A stretch of 16,007 nucleotides of DNA from CAISDA01 sp050258555 (lineage in GTDB: Bacteria; Bacteroidota; Ignavibacteria; UBA10030; UBA8401): assembly GCA_050258555.1 (NCBI GenBank), contig JBLMZA010000130.1, positions 1-16,007 on the forward strand, given 5' to 3'. Below are positions 6,443-13,868 of this stretch, piece after piece. Each line of letters opens with the position of its first letter. Position 1 is the stretch's first letter. Both the position numbers and the translations under genes were made by a program. The notes under the pieces are model-generated. The model made no database searches. It was not told the origin of the DNA and was given only the letters and a program-made list of their open reading frames with translations.

Positions 6443-7753
6443 ATGGACATTTCAACCATCGACCGCCCGGTGCATACGTCGGCATTCCGCGCGCGTCGGG
6501 CGCTCAACTGGCTTACGCTCGGCTTCACATACGCCGCCATGTACATGGGCCGCTACAATCTTTCATTCGCGAATAAGGCTCTTTCGGACAAGTACGGATG
6601 GGATAAAACGGAAATCGGCGCGATCATCACCACCGCGCTTACGATTTACGGCATCTCGGCGCTCTTCAACGGGCCCATCGCCGACCGCATCGGCGGACGC
6701 AAGGCGATGCTCATCGGCGTTTTCGGCGGAGTCGTCTTCAATCTGCTCTTCGGACTCGGCGCCTTCATCGGGTTTCTGGGTACAGGCACGCTTCTGCTTG
6801 CATACTTTGCCACCGCATGGGGCTGCAACATGTACTTTCAATCCTATAGCGCCCTTGCCCTGATCAAGGTCAACTCGGGCTGGTTCCATGTGCGCGAGCG
6901 GGGCGTCTTCTCGGCGATCTTCGGATCGATGATACAGAGCGGACGCGCGCTCATCTTCGTTATCGGCGGCCTTGCCGTGGCCCTGCTTCCCTGGGAGTGG
7001 GTCTTCTTCATTCCGGCCATGATCATGTTCCTGATGGGAGTGCTCACATTCTATTTTGTTCGCGATACGCCGGAGGAAGCAGGCTATCCCGCTTTCGATA
7101 CGAAGGACGCCTCGAGCGGCGATACCGAGAAGGTGGACATGAAGTACCTCATGAAGAAAGTGTTCACCAATCCCGTGACGCTCACCATCGCCTTGGCCGA
7201 ATTCTGCACGGGCTTCGTCCGCCACGGATTCGAGCAGTGGTTCCCGCGCTATATGCAGGAGGCGCAGAATCTTCCGCTCGATTCGGCCGTCTTCCAGAAG
7301 GGCGCGCTCTCGGTGGTCATCGCCGGCATCGCCGGCGCCTTTGCAGCCGGCACGCTCTCCGACTGGCTCTTCAAGTCGCGCCGCACGCCGGTGGCATTCA
7401 TCGGCTACATGCTGCAGATCGCATCGCTCGCCGTGGTCTGGATCTCTCCCGGCATCACATGGGTCGTGGTGGCGTTCGTCACGAATTCGTTCGCCATCAG
7501 CATGGTGCACTCCATGCTTTCGGGAACCGCATCGATGGATTTCGGAGGAAAGAAAGCCGCCGCCACCGCCACGGGACTCTTCGACGGCATGCAGTATATC
7601 GGCGGAGCGGCCGTCGGCGCCGGCATGGGATGGCTCCTGGAGACATTCGGCTGGGGCTCGTGGGGACCGAGCATGATCGGCTTCTCGCTCATCGGCGCGA
7701 TACTCATGGTGAGACTGTGGAATGCGACGCCGCAACGGGGTTCCGGGCACTGA
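6443..7753 (+). CDS. MFS transporter, organophosphate:phosphate antiporter-like (GlpT/UhpT family)
   Basis: The 436-residue protein has about 12 membrane helices with a central cytoplasmic loop (about 207-240), as in major facilitator proteins. It carries the motif A-like loop 'GPIADRIGGRK' (77-87). It aligns by eye with GlpT at the two phosphate-binding arginines: Arg37 in 'YMGRYNLSFA' corresponds to GlpT Arg45, and Arg260 in 'FVRHGFEQWFPRY' to GlpT Arg269. The GlpT substrate histidine (His165 region) does not appear conserved here ('GSMIQSGR'), so the cargo may differ from glycerol-3-phosphate. It probably exchanges an organic phosphate for inorganic phosphate across the inner membrane. No SD precedes the ATG. 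The 62-nt gap after the amidase holds only a weak 6-bp hairpin (6386-6406) without a T-run. A strong terminator follows the gene. Confidence 0.85.
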   Translation: MDISTIDRPVHTSAFRARRALNWLTLGFTYAAMYMGRYNLSFANKALSDKYGWDKTEIGAIITTALTIYGISALFNGPIADRIGGRKAMLIGVFGGVVFNLLFGLGAFIGFLGTGTLLLAYFATAWGCNMYFQSYSALALIKVNSGWFHVRERGVFSAIFGSMIQSGRALIFVIGGLAVALLPWEWVFFIPAMIMFLMGVLTFYFVRDTPEEAGYPAFDTKDASSGDTEKVDMKYLMKKVFTNPVTLTIALAEFCTGFVRHGFEQWFPRYMQEAQNLPLDSAVFQKGALSVVIAGIAGAFAAGTLSDWLFKSRRTPVAFIGYMLQIASLAVVWISPGITWVVVAFVTNSFAISMVHSMLSGTASMDFGGKKAAATATGLFDGMQYIGGAAVGAGMGWLLETFGWGSWGPSMIGFSLIGAILMVRLWNATPQRGSGH

Positions 7754-7773
7754 TGCCGGAACGATAGAAAATG

Positions 7774-7822
7774 CCAAAGGGCCCGCATGGAGTGTGCATC
7801 CGTGCGGGCCCTTGGTGTTTTA
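7774..7822. terminator. Bidirectional Rho-independent terminator
   Basis: CCAAAGGGCCCGCA (7774-7787) pairs with TGCGGGCCCTTGG (7803-7815), with one bulged A. The stem continues inward as TGGA/TCCG (one T-G pair) to a 7-nt loop. Tails are TGTTTTAA on the + strand and CATTTTCT on the - strand. It lies between the convergent transporter and P-loop genes and can serve both. Confidence 0.85.
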
Positions 7823-7846
7823 AAGATGATGAATGCGGATGGCGCG

Positions 7847-8551
7847 TTATGCCTTCCAGAGCTTTGCGGTGACGCGCTCGAGCTCCGCACCCAGCTGCGC
7901 GGAATCGTGCGTCTTTTCGGGCATGTTCTCGAAGACTGCATACGGAATCTTGAATCCCTTCACTTCGATCGTGTTCGGATCCTTTGCCTCGAGGGCTTCC
8001 CAGTCGTTCGTCTTGTAGTAGAATTCCATCTTCTCATCCGGCAGCGAATGATAGAGAATCGAATCTTCCTGTCCCGGACGCGCGCGGCGGTGGTTCTTGC
8101 GCACCGACTCCTCGTAGGGCACGCGGATGTAGATGAGCTTCACGCGCTTCAGGATGTCTTCATGCAGATACGTGAGCGCTTCGTGAATGCCGTTTTCTCC
8201 GCCGCGGGCGAATTCGATCACCGTCGTCTTCGTGTCGTGATAGTTCGGGTCGCGGGCAAGCTTCTTCCGGTACTCGAGGCTGATGCGTTCGATGTAGAGG
8301 TTCCAGATGAAGTGGTCGTTGAACCAGTATTTCGTGTCCGTCCACTTGCGCTCCTTGCCGTGCTTCGAAAGGATGTCGTCGGTCTCGAATGTCTCCCACA
8401 CATAGAGGAAGTCGTCGAGCTCCTCGAATTCGCCGATGTGGAAGCGCTCGAGGCGCTCCTTGGGATCGGTCTTCTTGAGGAAGTCGATGACTTCCGATTT
8501 TCCGGCAGCGGGTCGTCCGGTGATGATGAGTATCGGGAAATTGTCGCCCAT
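7847..8551 (-). CDS. P-loop NTPase / nucleotide-kinase-like protein, function unknown
   Basis: The 234-residue product begins with a beta-strand and a Walker A motif: 'ILIITGRPAAGKSE', with GRPAAGKS at 12-19. A hydrophobic strand ending in acid follows ('TTVIEFARGG', 109-118), a Walker B or kinase-type equivalent, and there is an arginine-rich lid-like segment ('RKNHRRARPGQED', 151-163). This resembles small-molecule kinases or zeta-toxin-like ATPases, but I recognise no named family. Aromatic, Asp-rich segments (44-80) are distinctive. The ATG at 8551 has a good SD (AGGAG, 5-nt spacing). The longer frame reaching 8668 overlaps the upstream gene and was rejected. It lies 64 nt downstream of the 5'-nucleotidase-like gene on the same strand and shares its terminator, so the two are probably co-transcribed. 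No partner toxin or antitoxin is present. Confidence 0.75.
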   Translation of the reverse strand: MGDNFPILIITGRPAAGKSEVIDFLKKTDPKERLERFHIGEFEELDDFLYVWETFETDDILSKHGKERKWTDTKYWFNDHFIWNLYIERISLEYRKKLARDPNYHDTKTTVIEFARGGENGIHEALTYLHEDILKRVKLIYIRVPYEESVRKNHRRARPGQEDSILYHSLPDEKMEFYYKTNDWEALEAKDPNTIEVKGFKIPYAVFENMPEKTHDSAQLGAELERVTAKLWKA

Positions 8552-8615
8552 GTATGCTCCTGAATGAAAAAAATATGTGAATGATGCTACGTTCCTGTGG
8601 AGGCCGCTCGCGGCC

Positions 8616-10124
8616 TTACTGCGCTTCGGTGATGCGGCTCTCGACTTCAGAGCGGATGGTTTTTTCATCCCGCATCTTCTGTTCGACGACTTTATAGAGC
8701 GTCTGCGACGTGTATGTCGGCTTCGAGGCTTCGATGCCGAGATAGCGTTTGGCTTCGCTCACCAGATAGTCGTTTGCCGCGGCTTTGTACACTTTCTTGT
8801 CCGAAACCGGCGCGCCGTTGACACTCAGCGTCACGATCTCGGGTGTGCCGTCGGCCGCACGCCGGTATGTGCAGCGGATGCCGGATGTCTGTATGGCCGG
8901 ATGCTTCTCGAGATAGTGGCGGACGATCTGGCGGATCTGTGCGCCGGTCACCGGAAACGTCACGAGCACGTTGCGGAAGGGAAGGACTTCGAAGAGATCC
9001 TTCTTCGTGAACGGGCCGGCGGTGATGTTCTTGCGGATGCCGTGCGTGTTCATGAAGGCGATATCGGCATGCGCCGCCTCGCGCTGAGCGTCGGAAATGA
9101 AGTTGCCCAAGGCCGATTCGGAGACTGTATTTTTCAGGTCCTCCTTCATCGTGGCGAGCGTTTCGCTGTAATCCCTGTCGATCGCCGTCTTGATCGAGTC
9201 GACGAACTGAGAGAGCGGCGTCACGGGCCTGCCGCTCGTGTACCAGAGCTGGAGCAGATTGCCGTCCGATTTCGCGATATGCCCGTCTTCGACGGTGAGA
9301 TCGAGAATGCCGAGATTTTCGCAGTTGCTGCCTGTCTGGACGATGAGCACGCCGTTGACGCGCTTCGGATGGCGCAGGCGCGTGTGCGAATGTCCGCCGA
9401 TGATGACATCGAGTCCCTTCACGTTGGCCGCAAGCACCGAATCGTCGTCGACGCCCTGGTGCGTGACCGCTGCGACGACGTCGACGCGGCCTCGGAGTTC
9501 GTCGATGTATTTCTGCGCGGTCTGCACAGCCGGCAGCACGTTCATGCCCTTGTAATTGGCCGGGACGATGAGCTGATTGAGCACCATGGTCGTCAGGCCG
9601 ATCACGCCGACTTTGACGCCGTTGGCTTCGAGTATGACATATGGTTTGTTGTTGGCCGGCACGCCGCCCTGTTCCTTCACAAGATTGGCCGAGACGGTCG
9701 GGAATTTCGCGATCGATGTGAGCCGGCGCAGATTGTCCTGGCCGATATCGAAGTCATGGTTGCCCGGGCACCACGCGTCGTATCCGATGCGGTTCATCAT
9801 TTCAAAGAGCGCGCCGCCGTAGGCGCCCTTGTATGTGTATTCGGTGATGGGATTGCCCGTCATGATATCGCCCGCATCGATCAGGAGCGTTCCTTCTTTC
9901 ACCTTCCTCAGGCTGTCTACGGCGAAGGAGAGTTCCGTCATCCCGCCCACCAGCGGCTTCGGAGTCTCTTTCACCCAGAAGGCCTCGTGAGGCGTGAAAC
10001 TCGCGTGGATATCATTGGTATGGAGGATCGTGATGTGCCGGGGTGTTCCGGCTTCGAGCACGAAGCAGAAGGAAAGAAGCAGAGCGGCCGCGAAGGCGGC
10101 GAAGCTCCAGGCGCGTCGGGTCAT
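8616..10124 (-). CDS. Periplasmic 5'-nucleotidase/2',3'-cyclic phosphodiesterase family protein (UshA-like)
   Basis: This is a secreted metallophosphoesterase of 502 residues. It has a Sec signal peptide (residues 1-25, MTRRAWSFAAFAAALLLS...), and the Cys at 20 is not in a good lipobox. The dinuclear-metal domain carries Asp38 and His40 ('HTNDIHA'), Asp86 ('DAGDIMTG'), Asn122-His123 ('GNHDFD'), His222 ('THQG') and His245/His247 ('GGHSHT'). The C-terminal substrate domain spans about 330-490 ('SALGNFISDA', 'MNTHGIR' with Arg364, 'LPFRN'). Where the family normally has a GGDG[FY] loop stacking on the nucleobase, this protein reads 'NDYLVSEAKRYL', so the substrate may not be a normal nucleotide. 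It likely releases phosphate and nucleoside outside the cytoplasm. The promoter candidate at 10165-10194 reads into it. The P-loop gene follows. Confidence 0.88.
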   Translation of the reverse strand: MTRRAWSFAAFAAALLLSFCFVLEAGTPRHITILHTNDIHASFTPHEAFWVKETPKPLVGGMTELSFAVDSLRKVKEGTLLIDAGDIMTGNPITEYTYKGAYGGALFEMMNRIGYDAWCPGNHDFDIGQDNLRRLTSIAKFPTVSANLVKEQGGVPANNKPYVILEANGVKVGVIGLTTMVLNQLIVPANYKGMNVLPAVQTAQKYIDELRGRVDVVAAVTHQGVDDDSVLAANVKGLDVIIGGHSHTRLRHPKRVNGVLIVQTGSNCENLGILDLTVEDGHIAKSDGNLLQLWYTSGRPVTPLSQFVDSIKTAIDRDYSETLATMKEDLKNTVSESALGNFISDAQREAAHADIAFMNTHGIRKNITAGPFTKKDLFEVLPFRNVLVTFPVTGAQIRQIVRHYLEKHPAIQTSGIRCTYRRAADGTPEIVTLSVNGAPVSDKKVYKAAANDYLVSEAKRYLGIEASKPTYTSQTLYKVVEQKMRDEKTIRSEVESRITEAQ

Positions 10125-10164
10125 GGCGTCAATCGTCGAAAAATGGGGGAAAACTGCAAATTCA

Positions 10165-10194
10165 ATTATGAGTCAACCATTAATGTACGAACAA
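10165..10194 (-). promoter_or_regulatory. Candidate promoter for the 5'-nucleotidase-like gene
   Basis: On the - strand, TTGTTC (10194-10189) is separated by 18 nt from CATAAT (10170-10165), which differs from TATAAT at one base. It lies 41 nt upstream of the ATG at 10124. A Bacteroidota-style -7 box (TGAATTTG, one mismatch to TAnnTTTG) overlaps just downstream, so which sigma factor is used is open. Confidence 0.4.
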
Positions 10195-10244
10195 TGGCGG
10201 AAACTTTCCACAACGATTTTTGGTGAAGAAAAGTGAATTTGATA

Positions 10245-10273
10245 TTGAAAAGTGGGAAAATAAATTGTACTAT
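10245..10273 (+). promoter_or_regulatory. Candidate promoter for the dihydroorotate dehydrogenase-like gene
   Basis: TTGAAA (10245-10250), a 17-nt spacer and TACTAT (10268-10273) make a close match to a housekeeping promoter in the 232-nt divergent region 10125-10356. The predicted start near 10280 would leave a leader of about 75 nt before the ATG at 10357. No clear operator was seen next to it. Confidence 0.5.
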
Positions 10274-10356
10274 AGACCACATCTCCTCCTGGACTTTTTT
10301 ACACCGGCAGCGTTCACGCATTTTCAAAACACGTTACGTTTCTGAAAGGATACGCG

Positions 10357-11346
<990 letters not shown>

Positions 11347-11393
11347 CACACTTATTCACACACTTCTATGGTCAGGGTGACGAAAGAGATCCG

Positions 11394-11831
11394 ATGAGCA
11401 TCTTCTTCAGCAGGCAGTGCGAGTATGCGCTGCAGTCGGCAATATACATTGCGAAGAAACCTGTTGGCGAATGGACGACGGTCAAGGAACTGACCGGGCA
11501 TTTGAACGTTCCCTATCACTTCTCCGGAAAAATTCTCCAGAATCTTTCGCGCAAGGGCATTCTCATGTCGATGAAGGGGACGCACGGGGGATTTGCGCTG
11601 GCGAAGCCGGCGCGGGACGTGACGCTCCTGGACATCGTCGATGCGATCGATGGTTCGGCATTCCATAAGAACTGCATTCTCGGCTTTCCCAATTGCGGCG
11701 ACGGGCACGAATGCTCGCTCCACGACCAGTGGGGCATCTTGCGCGAGAAGATCTATCAGATGCTCGTGAAGAAATCGCTCGATGATCTGGCGCGCGACAT
11801 GAACAAACCGGGATATTCCGTTCTCCCGTGA
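11394..11831 (+). CDS. Rrf2-family Fe-S transcriptional regulator (NsrR/IscR-like)
   Basis: The 145-residue protein has the Rrf2 winged helix. Residues 28-56 form the HTH ('WTTVKELTGHLNVPYHFSGKI' region, quoted in part), and the wing is 'KGTHGGFALAKPARDVTLLDI' (61-81, the family's G-x-x-GG-[FY]-x-L signature). The cluster-binding loop is Cys94-x6-Cys101-x5-Cys107, close to IscR (x5, x5) and NsrR, and supports a 2Fe-2S or 4Fe-4S cluster that senses NO, oxygen or Fe-S status. Placement directly before a membrane ferredoxin and nrfHA suggests control of nitrite reduction, as NsrR does elsewhere; this is an inference from context. A perfect inverted repeat 74 nt downstream of the gene is the likely operator. 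A small 6-bp hairpin (11836-11850) follows the stop with no T-run, so termination is uncertain. Confidence 0.88.
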   Translation: MSIFFSRQCEYALQSAIYIAKKPVGEWTTVKELTGHLNVPYHFSGKILQNLSRKGILMSMKGTHGGFALAKPARDVTLLDIVDAIDGSAFHKNCILGFPNCGDGHECSLHDQWGILREKIYQMLVKKSLDDLARDMNKPGYSVLP

Positions 11832-11872
11832 GCGCCCGAGCGCCGCTCGGCGGTTTCCGAAAAAAATAATGC

Positions 11873-11902
11873 TTGCATCCGTTTCCGGATTTGTTGTATA
11901 TT
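11873..11902 (+). promoter_or_regulatory. Candidate promoter for the NapH-like ferredoxin gene
   Basis: TTGCAT (11873-11878), an 18-nt spacer and TATATT (11897-11902) form a good promoter. The expected start point is near 11908, within the inverted repeat at 11905-11926. It leaves a leader of about 57 nt before ATG 11965 and argues against the longer reading frame that begins at 11869. Confidence 0.5.
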
Positions 11903-11904
11903 GT

Positions 11905-11926
11905 AATCAGACAAATAAGTCTGATT
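11905..11926. promoter_or_regulatory. Inverted-repeat operator, probable Rrf2 site
   Basis: AATCAGAC (11905-11912) and GTCTGATT (11919-11926) are perfect 8-bp arms around AAATAA. The site covers the predicted transcription start directly after the -10 box, a position where a bound dimer would block initiation. The length and AT-rich centre fit known Rrf2-family sites. The nearest regulator is the Rrf2 gene ending at 11831. Binding is inferred. Confidence 0.6.
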
Positions 11927-11964
11927 TATCACGTTTCTCCGCAACAGGTGTATCGAGATCGATT

Positions 11965-13119
11965 ATGGACGTAATGACTCCCACAACCAAACCCGGGATC
12001 CGCGTGAAAAAGCTCGCGCCGGAGCTCCGGAGGCGCCGCATCAATTTTTCGGCCATCCCCGAGCTGCATCTGCGCTTCAAGGCGCGCCTGAAATACGATT
12101 CGCAGTTTCAGCGCTCGCTCGTGCAGATCGCCTTTCTGCTGCTTTGCATCTGGATCGGGATCGAGTTCCATTATTTCGTGAAGTGGGGCATGTCGCGCGG
12201 CGCCGAAACCTTCATCGAGCGGCCGCCCGGCGTCGAAGGCTTCCTGCCGATCTCGGCACTGATCAGCCTCAAGTACTGGGTCGAAACCGGCATCATCAAT
12301 TCGGTGCATCCCTCCGGACTCGTGATCTTTCTTGCGATCGTGGCCGGAAGCCTCGCGCTGAAAAAATCGTTCTGCAGCTGGCTCTGTCCCATCGGCACGC
12401 TGAGCGAATCGCTCGGCATGCTGGGTAAAAAAATTTTCAAGCGCCACTTCGAGCCGCCGCGCTGGCTCGATTATCCGCTGCGCTCGCTGAAGTATCTGCT
12501 CCTCCTGTTTTTCGGCGCCGCGGTCTGGGCGATGAACAGCGAGACGCTCCAGGCCTTCATCTTCAGCCCGTACAACAAGATGGCGGACGTGAAGATGTAT
12601 TTCTTCTTCGCCGAGATCACCACGGGCTCCATCGTGACAATCCTTGTGCTTATGGGACTTTCGATGGTGATCAGGAATTTCTGGTGCCGCTATCTCTGTC
12701 CCTATGGCGCGCTGCTCGGCCTGACAAGCCTTTTGAGTCCGCTCAAGATCCGCCGCAACGCCTCGACGTGCATCGACTGCGAGCTCTGCACGAAAGTCTG
12801 TCCCTCGCGCATCAAGGTCCACAAAGTATCGTCGGTCCGGAGCGACGAATGCACCTCATGCCTCCAGTGCGTCGAGATCTGTCCGGTCAAGCAGACGCTT
12901 GAAGTGCGCCTGCCCGCAGCGAAGAAGGGCGTGCCGACCTGGGCGCTTGCTGCACTTGTGGCATTCGTGTTCGTCGCCGTGACCGGTCTCGGCATGATGA
13001 GCGGTCATTGGAAAAACGGCATGACGGAGAGCGAATATCTGATGCGCTTTCCGAAGATCGATTCGCCGATGTATCAGCATGCGCGCGGTTCGGTCCCCGA
13101 GTACGGTCCCAACGACTGA
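11965..13119 (+). CDS. NapH/NosR-like membrane 4Fe-4S protein
   Basis: This is a 384-residue integral membrane ferredoxin. About five membrane helices are seen (51-70, 116-135, 171-191, 215-238, 325-345). Two CxxxCP motifs at helix ends (Cys137-Cys141 'CSWLCP', Cys241-Cys245 'CRYLCP') are typical of NapH, NosR and CcoG proteins. Two 4Fe-4S ferredoxin motifs follow: Cys269, 272, 275, 279 and Cys296, 299, 302, 306, each ending in CP. The family passes electrons between the quinol pool and periplasmic reductases or assists their maturation. Next to nrfHA it is a plausible electron entry or maturation partner for nitrite reductase, not a proven one. The ATG at 11965 is preferred to 11869, whose extra 32 codons would cover the promoter and operator. 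A terminator follows the gene at 13153-13200. Confidence 0.85.
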   Translation: MDVMTPTTKPGIRVKKLAPELRRRRINFSAIPELHLRFKARLKYDSQFQRSLVQIAFLLLCIWIGIEFHYFVKWGMSRGAETFIERPPGVEGFLPISALISLKYWVETGIINSVHPSGLVIFLAIVAGSLALKKSFCSWLCPIGTLSESLGMLGKKIFKRHFEPPRWLDYPLRSLKYLLLLFFGAAVWAMNSETLQAFIFSPYNKMADVKMYFFFAEITTGSIVTILVLMGLSMVIRNFWCRYLCPYGALLGLTSLLSPLKIRRNASTCIDCELCTKVCPSRIKVHKVSSVRSDECTSCLQCVEICPVKQTLEVRLPAAKKGVPTWALAALVAFVFVAVTGLGMMSGHWKNGMTESEYLMRFPKIDSPMYQHARGSVPEYGPND

Positions 13120-13152
13120 CGCACCGACAGACAATGAATGCCGCTCTAGAGC

Positions 13153-13200
13153 AGGGCGCGTGAAAAAGTCCTTTGACTTTCACGCGCCCTTTTTTTATTT
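13153..13200 (+). terminator. Rho-independent terminator between the ferredoxin gene and nrfH
   Basis: AGGGCGCGTGAAA (13153-13165) pairs with TTTCACGCGCCCT (13178-13190), with further pairing of AGTC/GACT across the loop. It is followed by TTTTTTTATTTT. It lies 34 nt after the ferredoxin stop and ends about 36 nt before the nrfH ATG, dividing the cluster into two transcription units or lowering read-through into nrfHA. Confidence 0.85.
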
Positions 13201-13201
13201 T
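13173..13201 (+). promoter_or_regulatory. Candidate nrfH promoter inside the terminator
   Basis: TTGACT (13173-13178), a spacer of exactly 17 nt and TATTTT (13196-13201) match a housekeeping promoter. The -35 is the loop and start of the 3' arm of the terminator hairpin, and the -10 is its T-rich tail. The start point near 13208 would give a 28-nt leader before the nrfH ATG at 13236. No SD precedes nrfH. Confidence 0.4.
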
Positions 13202-13235
13202 CGCTCTACCAATCGCCACAACCGGACACCCTCTC

Positions 13236-13847
13236 ATGAGAGCGATTCGAGCGCAGCTGCACCATTTGGTCTCCATCATCATTCCGCCGCCTGCCTGGCG
13301 CGTGCCCGTCATTATTGCATCGGCCGTTCTCTTCGGCGCGGGCGCCGTGGTCATGCACGTGGCCAATGCGACATCCTACCTTTCCGATCAACCCGAAGCC
13401 TGCATGAACTGCCATGTGATGGCGCCGCAGTACGCCACATGGCAGCGGGGGAGCCATGCGCGCGTCGCGGTCTGCAACGACTGCCACGTGCCCCACGACA
13501 ATGCCGTCGTCAAGTATGCCTTCAAGGCGATGGACGGGCTCCGTCATTCGGCGATGTTCACATTCCGTCTCGAGCCGCAGGTCATTCATGTGAAGGAGGC
13601 CGGGATCGGCGCCATCCAGGGCAACTGCGTGCGCTGCCACAGAAGCGTGCTGCAGAACACCGACATGCTTCTGAAGACCGGCAGCGAGGCGCAGCACGGA
13701 GAAGGCCGGCTGTGCTGGGACTGCCACCGCGAGACGCCGCACGGGCGCGTGAACGGACTGGCATCCGTTCCCAATGCGCGCGTTCCGCGACCGAGTTCCG
13801 TTATTCCCGAATGGATCAATCGTGTTCTTGAATCTTCATCGAAATAA
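13236..13847 (+). CDS. nrfH: Tetraheme cytochrome c quinol dehydrogenase NrfH
   Basis: NrfH anchors nitrite reductase to the membrane and passes electrons from menaquinol to NrfA. The 203-residue protein has one N-terminal membrane helix (about 22-44) and four c-type heme sites: Cys56-Cys59-His60, Cys80-Cys83-His84, Cys131-Cys134-His135 and Cys160-Cys163-His164. The first site reads CMNCHVM, the CxxCHxM form in which the methionine serves as the unusual ligand of heme 1 in NrfH. The frame extends upstream to a TTG at 13173, but that part encodes the terminator; ATG 13236 gives the normal NapC/NirT-like start. The C-terminal tail (VPRPSSVIPEWI) is also family-like. nrfA begins 21 nt after its stop. 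Heme attachment needs a cytochrome c maturation system not in this window. Confidence 0.93.
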   Translation: MRAIRAQLHHLVSIIIPPPAWRVPVIIASAVLFGAGAVVMHVANATSYLSDQPEACMNCHVMAPQYATWQRGSHARVAVCNDCHVPHDNAVVKYAFKAMDGLRHSAMFTFRLEPQVIHVKEAGIGAIQGNCVRCHRSVLQNTDMLLKTGSEAQHGEGRLCWDCHRETPHGRVNGLASVPNARVPRPSSVIPEWINRVLESSSK

Positions 13848-13868
13848 TCAATCGGAAGGAAACTGTGT

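Noticed and set aside
6563..7777. 404-codon open frame on the - strand
   Set aside because: It is antisense to the clear 12-helix transporter. The product is highly charged (His, Arg, Glu) and non-globular in pattern.
8552..8668. 39-codon N-terminal extension of the P-loop protein
   Set aside because: It overlaps the end of the upstream gene. ATG 8551 has an SD sequence and places the Walker A strand at the N-terminus, as is usual.
8577..10226. 549-codon open frame on the + strand
   Set aside because: It lies antisense to the 5'-nucleotidase-like gene, whose metal-binding motifs and signal peptide are unmistakable. The product is Asp/Arg/His-rich with no domain pattern, as expected for a GC-rich shadow frame.
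11836..11850. Terminator after the Rrf2 gene
   Set aside because: CCGAGC/GCTCGG is a compact hairpin but is followed by CGGTTTCCGAAA, without a T-run; left as uncertain and not annotated.
11869..11964. 32-codon N-terminal extension of the NapH-like protein
   Set aside because: This stretch contains the predicted promoter and the perfect inverted repeat. The extension has no helix or motif, and ATG 11965 is a natural start.
13173..13235. 21-codon N-terminal extension of NrfH from a TTG
   Set aside because: The bases form the 3' half of a terminator hairpin and its T-run. ATG 13236 gives the normal NrfH N-terminus.
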